Shown piece by piece: positions 5,721 to 10,046 of a DNA stretch of 10,046 bases. Below the pieces are notes generated by a model. The model ran no database searches. It was given only the letters and a program-made list of their open reading frames with translations, and had not been told where the DNA came from. The stretch is from assembly GCA_001725215.1 (NCBI GenBank), contig MEFT01000115.1:1-10046 (forward strand). The letters are read 5' to 3'. Position 1 is the stretch's first letter, and each line of letters opens with the position of its first letter. The position numbers were made by a program, and so were the translations under genes. The DNA comes from Clostridium sp. SCN 57-10 (GTDB lineage: Bacteria; Bacillota; Clostridia; Oscillospirales; Butyricicoccaceae).

Positions 5721-6650
5721 ATGGCGACACAAACATATAAGGCCGTCGCGCGCTATCGCGACGACGACCTGAAAAAAATCAACCCCGCCGCCTATTCGGC
5801 CATTCGCTCCTATCAGGATGATTACGAAGCGGCGCGCCTTGCGGGCGACAGCGCGGGCATGGACACGGCACATGCCGCGGCGGAGGATATCCGCAGTCGA
5901 TACGGCTATCGCACGCATGAAGACGGCTCGGGATATATCCCCATCGCGTCCGTTTCCTCGGGCGGCGAGCAGCTTTTGGAGGAGGCGCGCGCCCGCGCCG
6001 AGGCGCAGATTGACGCAGACCGCGAAAGCCAGCGCGCGCAGAGCGGCGCACAATATGACGCGCTGCAAAAGCAGGCGTATGTGACGCGGATGCAGACCGA
6101 GCAGAGCCTGCCGCTTACGCTTGCAGCGCTCGGTTATTCGGGCGGTCTTGCTGAGACGACGGCGCTTGCCGCGCGCACCGATTATCAAAACGTGCTCGCC
6201 GAGCTGGGCAAAAGCCGCGAGGAAGCCTATCGTGCCATCGACCGCGCGAGCAACGAGCAGGCGCTGGAGCTTGCGCTTGAGTTTGCGGGCAAGCTGCTGA
6301 ATGCCCGGCAGTTTGACGCTTCGCTGCTGCAAAAGCAGCTCGACGCCGAAGCCGACCGCGCCGCCGAGCGCGAAAGCGAGCAGCGTACGCTTGCCTATCA
6401 GGCGACGCGCGACAGCGCAGAGCTTGATTATAAAAGGCAGGTGCAGCAGGCCGAGCTGGCTTACAAAAAACAGCGCGACGCGGCGGGCGATGCTGCAAAG
6501 GGACAAACGGCGGCGACAAGCGCCTTCCGCGCGGAGCTGTCGCGCGCCGAGCTTGCCGCGAAATACGGCGATTTCAGCCTGCTGCGGGCGCTCGGCGTCG
6601 ACCCCGACGCCTACGAGCGCGCCTATCTTGAGAAGGGAGGCGCAAAATAA
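5721..6650 (+). CDS. Alanine-rich coiled-coil phage protein, probable ejection (internal virion) protein
   Basis: AGGAGG (5710-5715) lies five bases before ATG 5721; the open frame to the left runs through the structured element and is not coding. The 309 residues contain no cysteine. Residues 15-75 hold a conserved-looking unit seen in phages of Clostridia: a helix, AARLAGDSAGMDTAHAAAED, then IRSRYGY and EDGSGYIPI. Residues 83-130 and 200-255 are charged, Ala/Gln/Glu-rich helices likely to form coiled coils. Between them is a glycine turn, LAALGYSGGLAETTALAA (134-151), like the membrane-active segment of T7 gp14-type ejection proteins. The C-terminus is AKYGDFSLLRALGVDPDAY. Its place between nozzle and fibre fits a protein stored in the capsid and injected with DNA, but a tail-needle or whisker role is also possible. 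TAATG coupling links it to the fibre gene. Confidence 0.6.
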   Translation: MATQTYKAVARYRDDDLKKINPAAYSAIRSYQDDYEAARLAGDSAGMDTAHAAAEDIRSRYGYRTHEDGSGYIPIASVSSGGEQLLEEARARAEAQIDADRESQRAQSGAQYDALQKQAYVTRMQTEQSLPLTLAALGYSGGLAETTALAARTDYQNVLAELGKSREEAYRAIDRASNEQALELALEFAGKLLNARQFDASLLQKQLDAEADRAAERESEQRTLAYQATRDSAELDYKRQVQQAELAYKKQRDAAGDAAKGQTAATSAFRAELSRAELAAKYGDFSLLRALGVDPDAYERAYLEKGGAK

Positions 6651-7531
6651 TGCGCTTTACAAGACCGGTGGCAAACCGCTCGATCTGGCGCTCGAAACCC
6701 GACGTGGTGCGGCAGAAGGCGTCCGAGGTCAAAAGCGACCTTGACCGCCTGCTCAACGAAAGCACGGACGCGCTTATCACCGTGATCGGTGAGCTTGAGT
6801 CGCCACAGGGAAGCGCGGGCGTCGGCACAAAGCTGGGGCGCACGCTTGCGTCCGCCGTGCTGTCCGATGACGTGGCGCTTGTGCGCATCAACGCCGACAA
6901 GGGGCTTGAGTATTCGCGCGACGGTGCGCGGTTTGAAAACGTTGCGTCGGCGGGGCATATCATTCACGACAGGCACGGAAACGAAGCGCCGCAGCGCAGC
7001 CGCCTGCGCTTCGTCAACTCGGAGGTGACCGACGAAAACGGCATGACCGTCGTAACCGGCGTGCGCGGCGAAAGCGCGTTTGAAGCGGCGGTGCGCGGCG
7101 GCTATGCCGAAAGCGATGAGGCGTTTGCGGCGCAACTTGCGGCCATGCCGTGCTATGCGCACAGACCCGATGGGGCATGCACTGCGGGCAATTTCGCCGT
7201 ACTTGACGGCGCGGGCAACTTGCTCGATTCGGGCGCTAAGCCGGCCGATTTTGCGCTCGCTGGGCACGGGCACACGGCGGAGTATACCGCGGTGCTGACG
7301 GCAGGCGGTTGGAGCGCGGGCACCCCGTGCGAGCAGACGGTGTCGGTTGCGGGCATGACGGCGCAGACGCGCGGCGTGGTATCGGTCGCGCGCGACGCAT
7401 CCGACACGGCGTTTATCGAGGCGTCAGGCGCACTGCTGCGCGTGGCGGCGCAAGGTGAGGGTACGCTGACAGTGCGCGCCCACGGTGCGCGTCCCGCCGT
7501 CGACGTGCCCATCGTCGTGCTGACGGTGTAG
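6650..7531 (+). CDS. Phage tail fibre / receptor-binding protein
   Basis: ATG 6650 overlaps the previous TAA by one base, with AAGGGAGG (6633-6640) upstream. The 293 residues can be read in three parts. Residues 1-50 are a helical particle-binding end with RQKASEVKSDLDRLLNES. Residues 60-125 are beta-rich, including LVRINADKGLEYSRDGARFE. Residues 148-293 are built of modules common in phage fibres of Gram-positive hosts: GGYAESDEAFAAQLA (148-164), NFAVLDGAGNLLDSGAKPAD (181-200) followed by FALAGHGH, then a C-terminal beta domain starting LTAGGWSAGTPCEQTVSVAG. Short length and lack of a chaperone gene suggest a compact trimer. It ends in TAG, overlapping the next ribosome site. The host receptor cannot be predicted. 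Confidence 0.75.
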   Translation: MRFTRPVANRSIWRSKPDVVRQKASEVKSDLDRLLNESTDALITVIGELESPQGSAGVGTKLGRTLASAVLSDDVALVRINADKGLEYSRDGARFENVASAGHIIHDRHGNEAPQRSRLRFVNSEVTDENGMTVVTGVRGESAFEAAVRGGYAESDEAFAAQLAAMPCYAHRPDGACTAGNFAVLDGAGNLLDSGAKPADFALAGHGHTAEYTAVLTAGGWSAGTPCEQTVSVAGMTAQTRGVVSVARDASDTAFIEASGALLRVAAQGEGTLTVRAHGARPAVDVPIVVLTV

Positions 7532-7539
7532 GAGGCGGT

Positions 7540-7770
7540 ATGGAGCTTACGCCTGAACTGGTGATTTATCTTCTGTCCGTCGCGGCGAGCGCGGGCGCGG
7601 TGATGACGCGCATCCGCGCGCTTGAACGCAAGGTGGAAAAGCACAACCACCTCGTCGAGCGCATGGTGCTGGCCGAAGCGCGCATCCGCGCCCACGGCGA
7701 GCGCCTCGACCGCGTCGAGCACGCCGACCGCACCGACCGCGCCGCTCTGCGCGAGACATGTGCCGAGTAG
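7540..7770 (+). CDS. XhlA-like small membrane protein of the phage lysis region
   Basis: TAGGAGG (7529-7535), made partly of the preceding stop codon, lies four bases before ATG 7540. The 76 residues have one membrane span at about 4-22 (TPELVIYLLSVAASAGAVM). A basic, heptad-like helix follows (IRALERKVEKHNHLVERM, then LAEARIRAHGERLDRVE). This one-span plus coiled-coil layout, including the EKHN motif, is typical of the XhlA/hemolysin-like family, which in Bacillus phage PBSX acts beside a holin and an amidase in cell lysis. Here neither a separate holin nor an endolysin follows: the gene ends seven bases before a terminator and host DNA begins. Alternatively the protein could tether virion assembly to the membrane. 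Confidence 0.7.
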   Translation: MELTPELVIYLLSVAASAGAVMTRIRALERKVEKHNHLVERMVLAEARIRAHGERLDRVEHADRTDRAALRETCAE

Positions 7771-7776
7771 AGGCGC

Positions 7777-7812
7777 AAAAAGGCGTCCCCGTGAAACGGG
7801 GACGCCTTTTTT
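7777..7812. terminator. Bidirectional Rho-independent terminator between phage and host operons
   Basis: A 15-pair perfect stem joins 7777-7791 with 7797-7811, core GGCGTCCCCG, loop TGAAA. On the + strand it ends in six T (7807-7812); on the - strand the five A of the left arm become a U-run. It can therefore stop the phage late transcript and the convergent ctfAB transcript. Confidence 0.93.
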
Positions 7813-7824
7813 GTATCAAACGCG

Positions 7825-7850
7825 CGAAGGGGGGCTGCGATACCTCTTCG
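7825..7850. repeat. Degenerate third copy of hairpin 1 at the phage-host border
   Basis: CGAAGGGG (7825-7832) can pair with CCTCTTCG (7843-7850) in eight pairs including one G-T. The preceding AAACGCG also matches the bases before hairpin 1 of copy 1 (2868-2874). Hairpins 2 to 5 are absent. The match is short and could be chance. Confidence 0.35.
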
Positions 7851-7856
7851 AATCTA

Positions 7857-8516
7857 TTACGCCATCGGCTTGAGGTCGGGGCTGACGATCAGCGTCGCCT
7901 CGGTTGCCTCCTGCACCTGCTCGACGGTGAACTCGGGGTTGATTTCGGTGAGGACAAGGCCCTTGTCGGTCACTTCCATCACGCCCATTTCGGTCACAAT
8001 CAGCTTGACGCAGTTGATCGCCGTGTAGGGCAGGCGGCAGGACTTGAGAATTTTGTGCGCGCCCTTTGCCGTGTGCTCCATCGCAACGATGACCTTGCGC
8101 GCACCGACGACGAGGTCCATCGCGCCGCCCATGCCGGGTACCTTTTTGCCGGGGATGATCCAGTTGGACAGGTTGCCCTTTTCGTCAACTTCCAGCGCGC
8201 CGAGCACGGTAACGTTGACGTGGCCGCCGCGGATCAGGCCGAACGACTGCGCCGAGTCGATATACGCGCCGCCGACGGCGGCGATGGCGGCGTTTGCGCC
8301 CGCATCGGTATAGTGGATGCGGTCAGCCTGCTCGGGAGAGGGCGTTGCGCCTGTGTCAATGATGCCGTTTTCCGACTGCAGGATGACGTGCACGCCCTCA
8401 GGCAGGTAGGAGGGAACCATCGTCGGCAGGCCGATGCCGAGGTTGACGACGTCACCGTCGCGCAGTTCTTTGGCGACGCGCGCCGCGATATAGCCCTTAA
8501 TCAGCGACTTGTCCAT
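7857..8516 (-). CDS. ctfB: Acetoacetate/butyrate-type CoA-transferase, subunit B
   Basis: Beta subunit of a class I CoA-transferase, which moves CoA between acetoacetate and an acyl-CoA such as acetyl- or butyryl-CoA; the protein is cytosolic. It has 219 residues, the usual length. The catalytic glutamate is in LQSENGIIDTG (Glu49), which forms the covalent glutamyl-CoA thioester. Other family blocks are VNLGIGLPTMVPSYLPEG (24-41), GGHVNVTVLGALEVDEKGNL and PGKKVPGMGGAMDLVVGA. The start ATG (8516-8514) overlaps the stop of ctfA by one base, with GGAGGAAAA as ribosome site. Family members include CtfB, AtoA and ScoB. Clostridial context suggests butyrate/acetoacetate use, but the exact substrate cannot be read from sequence. 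Confidence 0.93.
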   Translation of the reverse strand: MDKSLIKGYIAARVAKELRDGDVVNLGIGLPTMVPSYLPEGVHVILQSENGIIDTGATPSPEQADRIHYTDAGANAAIAAVGGAYIDSAQSFGLIRGGHVNVTVLGALEVDEKGNLSNWIIPGKKVPGMGGAMDLVVGARKVIVAMEHTAKGAHKILKSCRLPYTAINCVKLIVTEMGVMEVTDKGLVLTEINPEFTVEQVQEATEATLIVSPDLKPMA

Positions 8517-9202
8517 TATGCTTTTCCTCCGTGAACGATGTGATTGACAAACACGCCAAAGGTCGCCACGTTCTCCGGCTCGATCGTGCCGGTCTCAACG
8601 ATCTCTTCGGCTTCGGCGATGACGAGGTCGGCCGCCGTGGCCATCAGCACGTTGAAGTTCTTCGTCGTGCCGCGATACCAAAGGTTGCCGTTCTTCTCCG
8701 CGATCGTGCTGCCGATGAGCGCGACGTCGGCGCGGATCGGGCGCTCGAGCAGGTAGGTCTTGCCGTCGATTTCGACGGTGCGCACAACATGCTCCGACTC
8801 CTCGACGATGGTGCCGAGGCCGGTCGGCGTCAGAATACCGCCAAGGCCTGCGCCGCCCGCGCGAATCATTTCGGCGAGCGAGCCCTGCGGTACGAGCACG
8901 AGCTCAAGTGTGCCGTCCATCATCTGCGTTGCGATTTCGGGGTTGAGTCCGACGTGCGTCGCATACAGCTTCTTGACCTGCTTGTTGTGGATCAGCTTGG
9001 CCGCGCCGTAAAACTCGCTTCCGTCAGGCCCGTTCAGCGTGCCGCCGTCATTGGCGATGAGCGTGAAATTTTTCTTGCCGCTCTCAGCAAGCGCCGTGAG
9101 CAGGGTATGGGGGCTGCCGCAGCCCAAAAAGCCGCCAACCATGATGGTGGCGCCATCGGGAATAAGGTCGACAGCCTGCTGGACCGAAATTGTCTTGTCC
9201 AT
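8516..9202 (-). CDS. ctfA: Acetoacetate/butyrate-type CoA-transferase, subunit A
   Basis: Alpha subunit, partner of the downstream ctfB product. I start it at ATG 9202, giving MDKTISVQQAVDLIPDG and 228 residues, because GGAGG (9218-9214) lies 11 bases upstream. The ATG at 9220 contains that ribosome site and so is unlikely, and the longer frame to 9250 covers the leader. The glycine-rich oxyanion-loop block TIMVGGFLGCGSP (19-31) is present, as are LIANDGGTLNGPDGSEFYGA, the KKLYATHVGLNPE segment, VPQGSLAEMIRAGGAGLGG and LLERPIRADVALIGS, all in family order. It is transcribed first in the ctfAB operon from the promoter at 9265-9293. AtoD and ScoA are the homologous names in other bacteria. Confidence 0.93.
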   Translation of the reverse strand: MDKTISVQQAVDLIPDGATIMVGGFLGCGSPHTLLTALAESGKKNFTLIANDGGTLNGPDGSEFYGAAKLIHNKQVKKLYATHVGLNPEIATQMMDGTLELVLVPQGSLAEMIRAGGAGLGGILTPTGLGTIVEESEHVVRTVEIDGKTYLLERPIRADVALIGSTIAEKNGNLWYRGTTKNFNVLMATAADLVIAEAEEIVETGTIEPENVATFGVFVNHIVHGGKA

Positions 9203-9264
9203 CTGAAACAAAACCTCCATGTGGATGATAATAGCGGCAGGATGCTGCAAACCCTACCAAAAAT

Positions 9265-9293
9265 ATTCTATCACTAAAGCTTAGCGGCTTCAA
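9265..9293 (-). promoter_or_regulatory. SigmaA-type promoter of the ctfAB operon
   Basis: Read on the - strand: -35 TTGAAG (9293-9288), a 17-base spacer, then -10 TAGAAT (9270-9265), one mismatch from TATAAT. Transcription would start near 9258, leaving a leader of about 55 bases before ATG 9202. The surrounding DNA is clearly more AT-rich than the genes. Confidence 0.75.
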
Positions 9294-9303
9294 CCCCGTA
9301 TGC

Positions 9304-9332
9304 TTGCAAATTTACGCATTGTGCAGTAGGAT
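9304..9332 (+). promoter_or_regulatory. SigmaA-type promoter of the M20 amidohydrolase gene
   Basis: -35 TTGCAA (9304-9309), a 17-base spacer, then -10 TAGGAT (9327-9332), each four of six matches to consensus. Transcription would start near 9339, about 26 bases before ATG 9365. Its -35 lies only ten bases from the -35 of the ctfAB promoter, so RNA polymerase binding at one could hinder the other. Confidence 0.6.
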
Positions 9333-9364
9333 AAATACATCCACAACCAAAAAGGAGAACTGCT

Positions 9365-10046
9365 ATGCTCGAAACCGTCAGAAATCACCGCAGGGCGCTG
9401 CACCGCATCCCCGAAATCGCGTTTGACCTGCCCGAAACGCTCGCCTATGTGAAGCAGGCGCTTGCACCGCTGTCCTGCGAAGTTACCTTCCCCGCGCAGA
9501 GCGCCGTCTGCGCCTATTTCCATGCGGGCACCGAAACGACGCTCGCGCTGCGCGCCGACATGGACGCGCTGCCCATTCAAGAAGTGAGCGACGCACCCTA
9601 TCGCTCGACGCATGAGGGCAAAATGCACGCCTGCGGGCACGATGCCCACACCGCCATGCTGCTGACGCTGGCACAGGAGCTTGACCGCAACCCGCCGCGC
9701 CGCAACGTACTGCTTATTTTTCAGCCGGCCGAAGAGGCGACAGGTGGAGCGAAGCCCATTTGCGAGAGCGGTGTGTTTGAGAAATATCATGTCGACAGCA
9801 TCCTTGCCCTGCACGTCTTCCCGGGCGGCAAGATGGGTGAGATCAAGACGCTGCCCGGACCCGCGATGGCGGGCAGCGTGCGCCTGAACATTGAAATCAA
9901 CGGAAAGAGCGCGCATGCTTCGCGCTTCCGTGAGGGGCACGATGCGCTTGAAGCCGGTGCGCGCTTTGTGCTCGGTTCCTATGAAATCGCCGACCGTTAC
10001 GAAGATGAGCAGGAATTCGTGCTGCGCTACGGCAAGATGACGAGCG
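9365..10046 (+). CDS. M20D-family metal-dependent amidohydrolase (N-acyl-amino-acid / hippurate hydrolase type), cut by the right edge
   Basis: AAAGGAG (9351-9357) precedes ATG 9365 by seven bases; 227 of the usual 380-400 residues are in the window. Enzymes of this family remove acyl groups from N-acyl amino acids or related amides with a two-metal site. Visible blocks are LHRIPEIAF (12-20), LALRADMDALPI (60-71), MHACGHDAHTAMLL (87-100), IFQPAEEATGGAK (118-130) and LALHVFPGG (147-155). By family analogy Cys90, His92, Glu124 and His150 are metal ligands and the Glu pair at 123-124 includes the general base; the last His ligand lies beyond the edge. The lid/dimer domain begins near INGKSAHAS (178-186). 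Substrate cannot be told from sequence. It is divergent from ctfAB, which does not by itself show a shared pathway. Confidence 0.92.
   Translation, partial: MLETVRNHRRALHRIPEIAFDLPETLAYVKQALAPLSCEVTFPAQSAVCAYFHAGTETTLALRADMDALPIQEVSDAPYRSTHEGKMHACGHDAHTAMLLTLAQELDRNPPRRNVLLIFQPAEEATGGAKPICESGVFEKYHVDSILALHVFPGGKMGEIKTLPGPAMAGSVRLNIEINGKSAHASRFREGHDALEAGARFVLGSYEIADRYEDEQEFVLRYGKMTS

Larger units (their letters stand above)
1..7812 (+). mobile_element. Prophage late (virion structure) module, podovirus type, left end outside the window
   Basis: All genes from 1 to 7770 lie on the + strand, overlap or nearly touch, and follow the canonical late order of a short-tailed phage: portal, capsid, adaptor, nozzle, ejection protein, fibre, lysis-associated membrane protein. 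No tape measure, tail tube, sheath or frameshifted tail chaperone is seen, which argues against a sipho- or myovirus. The right border lies between the last phage stop (7770) and the end of the convergent host CoA-transferase gene (7857). I set it at the terminator; no direct-repeat attachment site can be identified with one end only. Integrase, repressor and most of the terminase would lie to the left or be lost. The prophage identification is firm; whether it is active is not known. Confidence 0.8.

Noticed and set aside
1604..7770. General recoding of TAG as an amino acid in this phage
   Set aside because: The stops at 7529-7531 and 7768-7770 are TAG. Reading through gives a ten-codon stub into the next gene or runs into the terminator, so TAG acts as stop there.
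7846..7854. CTTCGAATC resembling a tRNA T-loop, as at phage integration sites
   Set aside because: The flanks do not pair as a T-arm, and no acceptor, D or anticodon arm can be found around it.
7758..9277. Two long + strand open frames (7758-8534 and 8531-9277) opposite the CoA-transferase genes
   Set aside because: They mirror ctfB and ctfA codon for codon, have His/Arg/Asp-rich composition without motifs, and the - strand products match a well-known family.

Overview
The window joins two different things. Positions 1 to about 7,812 are the virion-structure part of a prophage, read entirely on the + strand. Positions 7,857 to the right edge are ordinary bacterial metabolism. High GC, strong AGGAGG-type ribosome sites, overlapping genes, clostridial-type phage tail proteins and a CtfAB-type CoA-transferase all suggest a GC-rich Clostridia genome (Oscillospiraceae-like, probably gut). 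That placement is inference; no marker gene is present.

Phage part, in order: the last 31 codons of an unidentified gene (1-93); a portal protein (80-1606) whose frame runs on past an amber codon to 1702; a 56-residue protein with a CxxH/CxxC cysteine pattern (1692-1862); a 54-residue protein resembling only the end of a scaffolding protein (1859-2023); a small major capsid protein (2051-2869); a head-tail adaptor (about 3047-3670); a 621-residue tail nozzle/hub protein (3667-5532); an alanine-rich coiled-coil ejection-type protein (5721-6650); a tail fibre (6650-7531); and a XhlA-like membrane protein (7540-7770). Together these suggest a short-tailed (podovirus) particle. No tape measure, tube, sheath or tail-assembly chaperone is seen.

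The most unusual feature is a roughly 155-170 nt element present twice, filling the only two large gaps in the phage operon (2871-3023 and 5539-5706). Both copies fold into five hairpins in the same order. Hairpin 4 keeps its pairing although the bases differ at four positions, and hairpins 2 and 3 are re-made with different sequence. That is the signature of selection on RNA (or single-strand DNA) structure. Both copies end a few bases before a ribosome site. A third, weaker copy of hairpin 1 lies at the phage-host border (7825-7850). The element could be a phage RNA or an interspersed host repeat; searches would decide.

The prophage also shows possible decay: the amber codon in the portal, an adaptor gene with a good ribosome site but ATC where the start codon should be, and a lysis cassette that stops after the XhlA-like gene.

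Host part: a bidirectional terminator (7777-7812) separates the phage operon from a convergent two-gene CoA-transferase operon (ctfB/ctfA, - strand). A 162-bp divergent spacer holds a promoter for ctfAB on the - strand and one on the + strand for an M20 amidohydrolase cut by the right edge.
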